DNA from: Anthopleura xanthogrammica
Lineage: Eukaryota; Cnidaria; Anthozoa; Actiniaria; Actiniidae
Assembly: GCA_964019055.1 (NCBI GenBank)
Contig: OZ025221.1
Coordinates: forward strand, 9,243,993-9,307,992
DNA: 64,000 bases
Direction of reading: 5' to 3'
Positions 20,184-29,849 of the stretch are shown here, in pieces. The notes below the pieces were generated by a model. It searched no databases. It saw only the letters and a list, made by a program, of their open reading frames with translations, and was not told where the DNA came from. A program made the position numbers and the translations under genes. Positions within the stretch are counted from its first letter, which is position 1, and each line of letters begins with the position of its first letter.

Positions 20184-21749
20184 TCAAAGCGATCGAAGAA
20201 AATCAACATGACCATGTCTGATGCAGCATAAAATGCTCTTCAATTCGTCTCTAAACCTTGGACTATGAAAGCTGTACACAAAGGGATTCATGGTGGAGTT
20301 TGCGCAGACTAACACGACGCTAACAACATAGGAGGTCGAGAAGTAAGTGTACAAATTTGGCTCATAAATCGATAACATGTAGAGTACCAAGTTAGGCAGC
20401 CAGCAGACGGCGTACAGAACACTAACCACAAACATCATCTTCGTCGCTTTTTTTCTTTGCCGAACAATCGCCAGGTCAGACTGCGCGGTCGCTCGAAGAC
20501 GATTCTTCCACAAAGCTCGAATGGTTAGCGAGTAGAATAACCCCATCATTCCGATTGGAATAGCACCTAAGATAATAAACGCTCCGATGGTGTAGATTTT
20601 TCCGTAAATCTTATTCGCCGGCCAGTTCTCGGGGCATCGGAAATCATTCGGTAGTTTTTCGTATTTAACAACAAAGAATAATGGCAGATTAAAAGCAATA
20701 GCGTATATCCAAGAGCCAATGATAATACCTTTAACACGGCGCGGGCTTATTTCACCTCTTTCTGGTTTGGAAACAGCAAAATACCTTTCGATGGCGATGG
20801 CCACTAACGTGAAGGCTGATGCTGCTCCTCCTAGAACAATATCAGAAATGAATGAGAAATGAAAAAAGAATGGATGGATGGATGAATGAGTGAGTGAGTG
20901 AGTGACGATTGCCACTAACGTGAAGGCTGATGCTGCTCCTCCTAGAACAATATTAGAAATGAATAAATGAATGAGAAATGAAAAAAGAATGGATGGATGG
21001 ATGAGCATGTGAATGCATGAAAAGAGGGAGGGAGCAGGATAAAGATAGAGGGATTAGTGGATGGATTAGTAGATGTAATTGGATAGGATGCATGGAAAAG
21101 AGAGTAGGTGAGTGAATGGATGGAAGAATGGATGGATGGGAGGGTGGATAGACGGATAGATGGATGGGAGGATGGAAAGATGAAATGAAAGATGGAAAGA
21201 TGGATGGAAGAACGGATGGATGGAAGAATGGATGGGAGGGTGGATAGATGGATGGATGGAAGAATGGATGGATGGGAGGGTGGATAGATGGATGGATATA
21301 TAGATGGATGGAAGAATGGATGGATGGGAGGGTGGATAGATGGATGGATGGATAGATGGATGGATGGATAGATGGATGGGAGGGTGGATAGATGGATGGG
21401 AAGGTGGATAGATGCATGAATGAATGGAAGAATGAAATATCATAAACCTACCTGTCCAAATAAAGTTGCCGCCTGTGACTAATTTGCATAACATATCTCC
21501 TGCAATGCCTTCTGGGTGTTTAAACAAATGCCTTAACACATACTGTGGTGCAATAAACAGTGCAACCATAATATCTGAGAGGGCCAGGTTCACCACAAGG
21601 TAGTTCATGAGGTTTTTTGTCTGTCTATATCTCCAAATGACCCAACAGACGAGAATGTTGCTGATAAGGTTGACAACAAACAAGATGGCAAAGGTTATTG
21701 CCAGAGCAATGTCGATGGCTGATGTTGGCTCAATAGCTGTGTTTGTCAT
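20184..21749 (-). CDS. Class A GPCR 5, two coding exons (314 aa)
   Basis: Exon 1 is 21749-21452 (298 nt) and exon 2 is 20830-20184 (647 nt). The donor GGACAG|GTAGG and acceptor TTGTTCTAG|GAGG join a split Gly codon (ACA-G/GA) to give [16 protein letters not shown]. This is collinear with GPCR 6 (LIWVGGAASVFSLLLVAV), so the join is secure. Other landmarks are D59 in LALSD, loop 1 [14 protein letters not shown] 114-116, CPENWP in loop 2, KKATKM, CWLP, NPFVY and LCC. ATG 21749 follows an acceptor (CTTATGTCTTACAG, exon from 21766) by 17 nt. The intron interrupts TM3, which is uninterrupted in the other five. A second acceptor 111 nt upstream is a duplicate and is also in frame. Ligand unknown; subgroup with GPCRs 4 and 6. 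Confidence 0.88.
20802..21010 (-). repeat. 111-bp tandem duplication of the exon 2 acceptor of GPCR 5
   Basis: The block CCACTAACGTGAAGGCTGAT, with the following CTCCTCCTAGAACAATAT and AGAAATGAATGA, occurs at 20802 and again at 20912, exactly 111 bp apart. Each copy contains the intron end TTGTTCTAG and the first 30 or so bases of exon 2. The distal copy differs by one base near the acceptor and has a short ATAAATGA insertion. The frame is open through both copies. Confidence 0.92.
20866..21420 (-). repeat. ATCC minisatellite filling the TM3 intron of GPCR 5
   Basis: Plus strand: GGAT/GGAA/GGGA variants in a higher-order pattern of AGAATGGATGGATGGGAGGG then TGGATAGATGGATGG, repeated at least six times between 21120 and 21420. 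It accounts for nearly all of the 621-bp intron (20831-21451). Pro/Ser/His/Ile reverse frames here are repeat artefacts. Confidence 0.92.
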
Positions 21750-21790
21750 CTTAGGAATGGAATGGCCTGTAAGACATAAGATACATAATA

Positions 21791-21885
21791 ATGAGGATGA
21801 TGTTGGTGATGATGATGATGAAGACAATGATGCTGGTGATGATGAAGATGATGATGGTGGTGATGTTGAGGATGGTGATGGAGAT
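21791..21885. repeat. (GAT)n microsatellite in the 5'UTR intron of GPCR 5
   Basis: Imperfect GAT/GGT repeat just upstream of the exon that carries the GPCR 5 start codon. Confidence 0.9.
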
Positions 21886-21889
21886 GGTC

Positions 21890-23460
21890 ATGTCATATCA
21901 AGGTCACAATGGAAATTGAATTATAATTGTTTATGATGTGATGATGATGTTGCTGATAAGCCTTTTCAATGTTTTGATTGATAAACAGAAATCATATTTA
22001 AGGTTTCGTACCTTTCATTTTATTGCTATTGTATTTTATTCATTTATATGCATATTTACTATTTATCTGGCCATTGGGCTTTTTTCGAAGAGTTTTTTCC
22101 CTATTATATTTCTTGTATGCTTAGATATTGTTTGGGCTCAGTTTGGTTATCTGACCTCATTTGTGCTGATTCTGGCACAAATAACCAGTCCTTGCTGTGC
22201 TTGTTTGTGTTGGATTCGGTGCACATGGGTTTTGTTGCTCAAACTAGGCCTTAAATTTTGATTTATCAATAACTATTATATATTAGATAATTTTTAAAAA
22301 ATATTATGTATTTTTAATCTAATTTTTTTTCCATAGTTTTAGATATTATACATTATTATTTAGATATATATTTTTATAATTAGATTAGATAAATTAGAAT
22401 TTATATTTAGATAGAGGACCACTGGATTATCAGTTGTGCGGTCATGCATAACCCTCTTTCAATAAAGTTGATTGTATTGTATTGCTGATGAAGGTGGTCA
22501 TGATTCTGACAGTTCAGCCAAAAGGGTAATATACAATTTAACAATTGAGTGTTTCCATGGATAGATCTCTTATAGTCTATCTGGAACTACACAAGATACT
22601 AGGCAACACCTTCTTAATCCACAGGGGAGGTACAATGGATATTTTGTCTGTATGTTTACATCAATATCATGTTGTTATGGTGGGATGAGGAACCACTACT
22701 CCTTATATTTATATCTTATTATCATATGTAGCAATCCTACACTTGTTTTTAAGCTATTGATAAGAACAATAACAATACCAAAGTAACATGATAATTCTTT
22801 ATCTCCACAGACTACAAACACCTGAATGCAGAAACCAGAAGAAATGAGCCATACTTACAAGATACAATTCAAAATAGATATGTACTGGATACAGCGTTTG
22901 GTGGTGAAAGAAAAGGACAATTCGAAAGAGAACGACACGAAAATATATGTCAACAAAGCTGCTGTTTCGAAACCCGCAACTGGACCAAAAGCTTAAATTT
23001 GTTTTGCGAATCAATGCTAGAAATCCTTAAAAACAGGTTATCAAAACATAGGTTTAAGGTGTATTAAGAAGTAAATTACTGTGCAGTAATCGGAATTTTT
23101 ATGTAACTCTGAACCGTGTAAGAGCCACACAACAGTGAAATTGTTTAGAATCATGTTGTTGTTTTACCAGATACTTGCAAAAATACTCATATTACAATAT
23201 CAAGAGTTCCCTAAAAAAAGAGCCATTCTTACTAACCTTAAATAGGAAATTTGAGCTTTTCGCAGGCGTTTTTTCCAAGAAATTCTCTGAAGGAGTTGCT
23301 CGCGCAACATTACTTCCGGTGTACAGGTGAGTTAAGCATTAACTAAGAGAGTCTGGGGCGAGGGATTCTTTGGCACAGGAATACCAATCAGAGAGGAATC
23401 AAAAAATAAATGAAAACGGATGGAAGAGATAAACTTGACTAAAACAACAACTTGGCTACA
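21890..23460. other. 5' region of GPCR 5, possible LINE 3' remnant
   Basis: No intact gene. At 22455-22485 the sequence CAATAAAGTTGATTGTATTG plus TATTG ends a roughly 450-bp AT-rich block. Poly-TATTG tails after an AATAAAG are common at the 3' ends of invertebrate LINE elements, so this may be a 5'-truncated LINE; no reverse transcriptase sequence is present. Donor-like minus-strand sites (CTT|GTAAGTATGG ending 22859; AAG|GTTAGT near 23237; AAG|GTAAGA near 23925) are candidate 5'UTR exon ends for GPCR 5. Confidence 0.35.
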
Positions 23461-23463
23461 TTA

Positions 23464-23692
23464 GGGGCCGTTTATAATGTACGGGTTGGGGGAGGGGGGT
23501 CTATTTGGATTCTGGGGTTTTAAAACATCTTTCTGGTCGCCCCTCTTTTCAAACCTATTAATTTTTGCCCCCCTCCCCCTCAGAATATAATCGACTTAAA
23601 TATAGAATGACCCCCATTTTTTCAGTGATTGCCCCCCTAAGTTTTGAAAATCTTTGTGCCCCCCTCCCCCATCATAATTTATGAACGCGCTC
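23464..23692. mobile_element. MITE with GGGGCCGTT termini
   Basis: The left end GGGGCCGTTTATAATGTACG runs into GGGTTGGGGGAGGGGGG. The right end is the imperfect inverse: CCCCCCTCCCCCATCATAAT then TTATGAACGCGC. The interior has repeated CCCCCCT blocks. No coding capacity. A similar GC-tract terminal design is seen at 32513-32719. Confidence 0.75.
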
Positions 23693-24599
23693 TGACGTGC
23701 CCTTATTCCTGTCGACTTAACTTTGAACAAATGAGACGTGGCACGTCGACTATTAACTACATGAATGGAGCCTGCATGAAGTCTCGTTTTCGGCTTCTGT
23801 GCAGAGATATATATTAAACATCTGGTCAAAGCAATCGATCAAATAATCTAAGATAAACTGGCGATTCCAAAACGATTAAAAACCAGTAATTCTTAATTTT
23901 AATCAACTTCTCAGGAAGTCTTACCTTATCATACTAAGGTCATGTCCATTACAAGTACATCTTGATTGACGTCATTGATTCTATTTCAGGACTGCAATGA
24001 CGTCATTTTTTTAGTACAATTAAAGGACGTCATAAAACAAGCAATGGTTGGAATCTAATTAACTGTATTATTACTTTTATAATTAGTTTCGTAATTTAAA
24101 TGACATATTTTCTTTTTTTAAAGAAATTAAAATTCCATTATTATTCAGTCGATGTCTGGAAAATCTTATGTCAACGAATTCTTCCTGACGCCGTCTACAA
24201 ATTATTTGAACTTACCATGGTCAATATTTTGTTTTATTTGCTATCAGTATAGAAATATTGCTCTATAAAGACTTTAATAACCCTACGAATGCTAATTAGT
24301 TATCTGAATTCAAAATAGAGCATTTCGTAAGCAGAGTTTACTCAATGAGTTTACTTGACACCTCGAGTCAAATATGAAGATGTTCAGATGTCATGTTACA
24401 CGCCTATGAGGTTCTCTCAAACAGTAAACATAAATATTCAAAGTATTTAAAACTATACATCTGTTTTCCTTTTATAATTCAGTATTTGAAGAGCTGCTTC
24501 ACAACTAGCAGGAGTATTACTTAAATACTAGCTGAAAACCAAAACCACAACTCATTGTTTTGGAGGTACAAACGAGTTCTCAGTTCTATTCAAGGCGGT

Positions 24600-25520
24600 A
24601 TGGAAGTCAACGAAGTAATTTTAACATTAGTGTTTTCTCTGTTTGCATTGACTGATATCTTTGGAAATACTTTGGTTTGTTTAGTGATTCTAAAGACGCG
24701 ATTCAAGCTCCAATTCACTTTAGGAAAGACAGCTATGGATTATCTTTTAGTGAACCTGGCAATTTCGGATATATTGTTGGCTGTTTTTGTTCTTCCTCGC
24801 TACGTTTTCAATCACGCCTTTCGTCACCCTACAGGTATTGAAGGGGATTTTCTTTGCAAGTTTTTGTCTGGTGGTGCGTTGATTTGGGTCGGAGGTGCAG
24901 CGTCCGTCTTCTCACTTCTCTTAGTAGCAGTAGATCGCTTTTGTGCTGTAGTTTATCCACATCGACATGACCGACGCATATCGACTGCAAAACTACCATT
25001 CCTTCTCACGAGTTGTTGGATCTTTACAATTTTGTTAAACCTCCCTCTATTCCTTGTCATGAAGTATGACGAAACACAAAACTTTTGCGTCGAAAATTGG
25101 CCTGAAAATTTCCTCCCAAGAGCATATGGGATCCTATGGCTACTATATGGAGGACTACTACCAATCCCAATCATGGGATATTTGTATATAAGGATAGTTT
25201 GCGCTCTATGGTTTGGTCGACCGCTTTCTAAATCGTCCAGGCAAATCAACCACTTATCAGCAGCACAGCTTTCCAAATGGAAAGCCACCAAACTGTGCGT
25301 CACTGTCACCGCCATCTACACCGTTTGCTGGATGCCAATTCTTGTGTTATACATCATTTCTTTCCATTCTCCAACCTTCGTGCAGTATGGTTCTATCACG
25401 TATAAAGCATCCGTTGCCATGACGTGCTTAAACAGCAGCGTCAACCCGTTCGTCTATACACTACAAAGTACCCGCTTCAGAAAATGTGTCAAGGAACTGT
25501 TGTGTAGCTCTTGTCGGTGA
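24600..25520 (+). CDS. Class A GPCR 6, inverted relative to the array (306 aa)
   Basis: The only plus-strand receptor. Start is the ATG at 24600 (MEVNEV); the frame is open upstream only to a TTG. A CAG 16 nt before the ATG (GTTCTCAG|TTC) may be the acceptor of a 5'UTR intron like that of its neighbours. GN lies in TM1 (FGNTLVC), LAISD in TM2, loop 1 HPTGIEGDFLC, CVENWP in loop 2, CWMP in TM6 and NPFVY in TM7, with LLCSSC at the end. Two oddities: the TM3 motif is DRF, not ERY, and intracellular loop 1 is about six residues longer (KTRFKLQFTLGKTAMDYLL). The tail is very short. An AATAAA lies at about 25608. Closest to GPCR 5. Ligand unknown. Confidence 0.9.
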   Translation: MEVNEVILTLVFSLFALTDIFGNTLVCLVILKTRFKLQFTLGKTAMDYLLVNLAISDILLAVFVLPRYVFNHAFRHPTGIEGDFLCKFLSGGALIWVGGAASVFSLLLVAVDRFCAVVYPHRHDRRISTAKLPFLLTSCWIFTILLNLPLFLVMKYDETQNFCVENWPENFLPRAYGILWLLYGGLLPIPIMGYLYIRIVCALWFGRPLSKSSRQINHLSAAQLSKWKATKLCVTVTAIYTVCWMPILVLYIISFHSPTFVQYGSITYKASVAMTCLNSSVNPFVYTLQSTRFRKCVKELLCSSCR

Positions 25521-27417
25521 AAGATAATGAAAAAATTTTTGACAACGGCTCTCAATTCTTTAATTTTTCCCTGCCAGCAGAAGGGAAGTCAACAGTTTGG
25601 GTTTCAGAATAAAGATGAACTGGAACTGGTTTAAAAATGGATCGCATGAACTTGAAAAACAAATTGATAAATTCAAGTTCGAGCGAATTCAAAATGATGA
25701 AACAAAAACTATGCTCTTTTTGGCGTTCACGAGGAAAAAAAAATAGACTACAAGACTGATAATGAATTGGTTGAATAAATTTACGATAAATTGCTTCATA
25801 ATTACAGCGACTTCAAAAGAAATAGATGAAAATGAAGATAAAACATTTAATTAATTTTTCCACATTGGTATTAATTACTTGTGATGTATAATACTGGTGT
25901 TTTCTTTATTAATTTTTTGAAAAGTTTTCATTACTTAGCAGCGGCGAAAATGATGTATAACTGTAAAGAGTCTCTCTCTCTCTCTCTCTCCCCCTCTCTT
26001 TTTCGTTTTACTACTGAAATAAACGAAAGATTTTGCGCCAAAAAATCTCGTAATTTTTTCAAAGCGCAAAAATACAAATTCGTAATGATACTTCTTATTT
26101 GTTAGTAATTAATTTTCTATGCAAAAAAAAAAAAAAAAAAAAAAGAAGAAGAAGAAGAGAGAAAGAGTGAGAAAGTCAGAAAGAAGGAAAGAAAGAAAGA
26201 TAGAAAGAACTTAGAAAGAAGGGAAAAAGAAAGAAAGACTTTAATGACGGCTTGCACAACAAAAGTAACTCAATTAAACAAGAAACGACAGTAAATAAAT
26301 AATGAATACAAATGCCGGAAAAAGCCATATTAAAGTATTAAAATAGTAAAAAGAATATTTCCTGGCTAATTTTAATAAAGCAATTGTTTTGTTTCTCATT
26401 TCCAGCAGCTTTTTTAATAAACTTATGGCCATGAGGATATGATATGATTAAATATCTTGATGCGCCGGCAGCTGTTTTCAAAGTTTATCAAGTTGTTTCT
26501 GCAGTTCCCGGCATTTTCGTCGTAATTGGCTCCTTTTCCGGAAGGAATTCGAAATGTAGAGTGTTTGTTCAATTTCGCTGTCAATTAAGTTATTGATAAA
26601 GAAACTGAGAACTTCCTTTCTCCGTTTTAAAGTTCGTTATTAAAAAAGGTACTGAGGAATAATAAAAGCAAAGAAAACTAAAAGCAAAAACAACAACAAC
26701 AACAATAATAAAAAGAACCAACACACAAAACAAAACCAAACGTACAATGATAACGAAAAGCAAAAACAACAACAATAATATAATGAGTATTGCATAGACA
26801 AAATAAAACAACCAAAAAGAATTCAAAAAATGTTAACTATAATATATGTATCCTGACAATAAATAGAACACAAATTCAAACAAACAAAAAATAAAGAAAC
26901 GAAAAAATGAACGAGCTGACGAACGAATGAATGAATGAATATTTCTATTACCCACAATGCCCTTCAAGCATTCCAATATGGCGTCGCGATTGCGTGCATG
27001 ACACTTTCATACTCAATATTCTTCACTACTAGACGCTTCACGATTTCTCTTACGATCCATAAAACAGCAGCAAAAATCTTCAACATCACTAGATGAAGAA
27101 GAGTACAGAAGATCAAGATCAAAACGGACGGGATAAAAACATTATTTTTTGTTTTTGTCGGTGATCGTCCAAGCTGATCATCGAGTTGCCAAAGGAACGC
27201 GTCGAATTCAATTATTTATCATATAAGATTACACTCAAAAAACTGAAACAATAAGAGGTATAATTCTCTGAAAATCTATCCAGATCAAGATCAAGGACAA
27301 ATACGCCGAAAAATTGCGAGTTTAAGCAGTTGAGGTATTTTGTAAATACCTTGAGTAGTTCTAACCACACAGGCAGTTCCGGTACACATAGTCAGTCTAT
27401 ACTTCTCATTCATTAAT
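25521..27417. other. Intergenic, GPCR 6 to ANKS3; no gene seen
   Basis: Contains (TC)n at 25973-25998, a poly-A plus GAA/GAAA run at 26121-26240, and A/C-rich DNA at 26650-26930. At 26950-26985 is TACCCACAATGCCC followed by CCAATATGGCGTC, resembling ZNF143-type and YY1-type motifs. This may mark the ANKS3 promoter, with the 5'UTR running to 27417. Confidence 0.45.
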
Positions 27418-27427
27418 ATGGCGGACC
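27412..27427 (+). promoter_or_regulatory. YY1-type motif overlapping the ANKS3 start codon
   Basis: AATATGGCGGACC spans the initiator ATG (27418). YY1's consensus AAnATGGCGGC is known to occur just downstream of transcription starts and over start codons in animal housekeeping genes. Use here is inferred from the motif only. Confidence 0.4.
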
Positions 27428-29577
27428 ATACTAGTATTCTCGAACTTAGTCATAATTTTAACTCAGATTTTGTATCTCCGTGGATTGACGATGAAGTGGT
27501 TCAAATGGACGTCTACACTGCTTCATCTCTGGGCGAATACGATGTGGTCCGAAATTTTATAAAATTAGACACTGAGAAAAAAAGTATGGACAAGAGCAAT
27601 AAAGGAGGTTGGACACCTCTGATGTATGCAGCTTATGTGGGTCATGAAAATGTGGTAAATCTTTTACTAGAACACCAAGTTAATGTTGATGCAAGAACGA
27701 CGAATAAAGCAGCTACGGCACTGATGTTGGCAGCTAGTTGTGGTAATGAGGCAGTTGTGTACTTTCTTCTTCAAAATGGAGCTGATATCAATGCTATGGA
27801 TAGAAATGGTTGCACTGCGTTGTTTTATGCTGTCTTTCAAGGACATCAGAATGTGGTAAAGATGCTTATTGATTCTGGTGCAGACATGGAGAAAAGGTAC
27901 ATCCAAAACGGTCCACCAACAATTTTACACCTTACAAGCTTACATTCTAATTTCCCAAAAAATATTGTATAAAAAAATAATGATTTATAGGTTAATATAT
28001 TGATGATTAATAGATTAACTATGAGTTAATTCGAACAAGTAATTAAAAGTTTCCAATTAAGTTTTTGTCTTCTTTAATACCCCTCTCCTTTCCCTTAAAG
28101 ATTAAAGAAAAGAAAAGAAAGGCAAAAAGAAAAACTATAAATAAATGGAAGGATAATAGGTTGATCTCCTGGAGTTGAAATTCTCAGCATGTATTGCGAC
28201 AAGCTGAAACATGTATGCATTCCTCTGATATTAGTTGTCCTCTTGAATCAGTTGATCTGATAAGGAATATTATATTTTTCCTCTTTCAGAGAAAATCTAC
28301 ACGGTTGCACCCCGATACTCTACGCAGCACAAGAAGGCCATGAAGGAATTTTCAACCTTATTTTAAAGTCGGGTGCAAAACTCAATGCTAAAACAACAAC
28401 TGGAGAAGATGCGCGTAGTATTGCATTAAAATGTGGTCACATGGTGATTGTCAACTTGATTGATATGCAATCATATATGCATGTGCCGACATCTTTGCTC
28501 AGGAGTGAAGCTGGGTTAGGAGCTGATGATTTGATCTTTCATCCCGAGCTTGGCACAAGCCCTGATGCTAGAGATACTCTGATTTTTCAACTTGGGCAAG
28601 GTTCTCCAGGGATCGGCATCAAAGATGGACCAAAAGCCTTTGCATCTTTACGAACAAGCAAACAAAATTCCTTGGATTTGAGGCACCAGTTTTATCCCAT
28701 TGAAGTGAATCAGGCCGGTATCGATATCAAAGGGAAAGAAGCTCCAGCAAACACAGCCTGTATCTCCAGCCCTCAGTTGATACCACAGAGCCCAAGATGT
28801 GGGTCATACTCAAACAGCTTCGAGGAACACTTCTTTGCACATAGTGGTGATACAGTGAAGAACTGTAGCTTGAATCAAAACTTTGAGAGGCTTACTTGCC
28901 CCATTTCTTCTCCCACTCAATGGAGGTCGCAGCCTGATACCCCGGAGTACCCCTTGGTGTCGGAATTCCTCGAGGATCTCAAATTAACCAAATATTTATC
29001 AATTTTTGAAGAGCAGGAAGTAGACTTTGAAACTCTACTCACTCTCTCTGATGCAGATTTAAAAGAAATAGGAATTTCTTTGTTTGGGCCGAGAAGAAAA
29101 GTAATAACTGCTATCGCGAAGTGGAAAGAAAACCCACCCATTAAGAAGTCATGTCTGAAGAACTTAGAGAGTGAACTTAAAGATTTAAGAGTTCAACTGC
29201 AACAGAAAATGCTTCAGTTACACCAAAAGCAAATTCAACTAGACGAAGAGAAAGATATTCGCGGCATTGTTGAAGGCTGTGTAGTTGAAGAAAAGAAGAA
29301 AAATCAGCAGGTTGAGGTGCAGTGGGATAAAAGTGTTGAAAATTTGAAGCATGCTCTTCCAGAGTTGGAGGAAATTATTACGATTATTAGCCATCTTTGT
29401 GATAAAACCAATGATGATGTTACAAAGGAAGTGTTTATGAAGTTGAAAAGTTCCTTGGAAAAGATTGCCGGAGCACTTAGAGGGTCTTTAAAGCTGCTGG
29501 ATAGCCGAAGTCCACATGGAAAATCAAATATGATACAATCAACATCATCTGAAAGCATTCCTAATAAATCTGGTTGA
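27418..29577 (+). CDS. ANKS3 orthologue: ankyrin repeats, SAM and coiled coil (588 aa)
   Basis: Exon 1 is 27418-27896 and exon 2 is 28290-29577. Donor AAAAG|GTACAT and acceptor CTCTTTCAG|A join a split Arg codon (GEMEK-R-ENLHGCTP). Ankyrin repeats run over residues about 31-228 (GGWTPLMYAAYVGHENVV, ALMLAASCGNEAVVYFLLQ, GCTALFYAVFQGHQNVV and others). A linker holds the conserved DGPKAFASL. The SAM domain is at about 382-442 (FEEQEVDFETLLTLSDADLK, then IGISLFGPRR) and a coiled coil lies at about 448-525. The order and wording match vertebrate ANKS3, a ciliary partner of ANKS6, NEK8 and BICC1 in the inversin compartment; the SAM domain mediates polymerising contacts. It is shorter than the human protein (656 aa), mostly in the linker. 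Both splice frames close exactly. A shadow Met at 28441 is internal. Confidence 0.93.
27897..28289 (+). other. ANKS3 intron
   Basis: A 393-bp GT-AG intron inside the fifth ankyrin repeat region, AT-rich with no embedded repeat recognised. Read-through would add a short tail ending at 27972. Confidence 0.85.
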
Positions 29578-29582
29578 GGGAG

Positions 29583-29845
29583 TCATCTTTCTGTCCTCCT
29601 ACGATGATCCACAAGGGGAGCAAGGATGTCAATGTTGGACGATGACATGAGCACTTTTTCAAAAATGGTTTTCCTGAAAGTGTCATCATCTTCGGCAAAG
29701 TTATTCTCTCTAGGATGTGAAAAAAGCACCAACTGATGTTCTGGCAAGGTTGGCAATGCATGAAAAACCATTTTGAAAATGTGATGGTGTTGTCGTTCGA
29801 TGTTACCATCCTTGCTACTGCCATGGATCTTAAGGTGATTACTTT
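29583..29845 (-). other. Unassigned minus-strand open frame tail-to-tail with ANKS3
   Basis: A frame ending in TGA at 29583-29585 reads back through LVDHRRRTER, FRKTIFEKVLMSSSNIDILA and HALPTLPEHQLVLFSHPREN to about NHLKIHGSSKDG (near 29845), where a stop lies just upstream. An ATG at 29771 gives 62 residues. The composition is protein-like and the stop is only 5 bp from the ANKS3 stop. It may be a terminal exon, a decayed gene fragment or chance. No family is recognised and no clear acceptor was found. Confidence 0.25.
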
Positions 29846-29849
29846 AAAT

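Noticed and set aside
20953..21417. Long minus-strand frame rich in His-Pro-Ser-Ile repeats, like a low-complexity secreted protein
   Set aside because: It is translated ATCC minisatellite inside the GPCR 5 intron and overlaps a secure splice junction.
24555..24599. 15-residue N-terminal extension of GPCR 6
   Set aside because: It would begin at TTG. The ATG at 24600 matches the N-terminal length of the other receptors.
28441..29577. Separate SAM-domain gene starting at the Met at 28441
   Set aside because: The Met lies inside exon 2 of ANKS3; the upstream 151 nt complete the ankyrin repeats and join exon 1 in frame.
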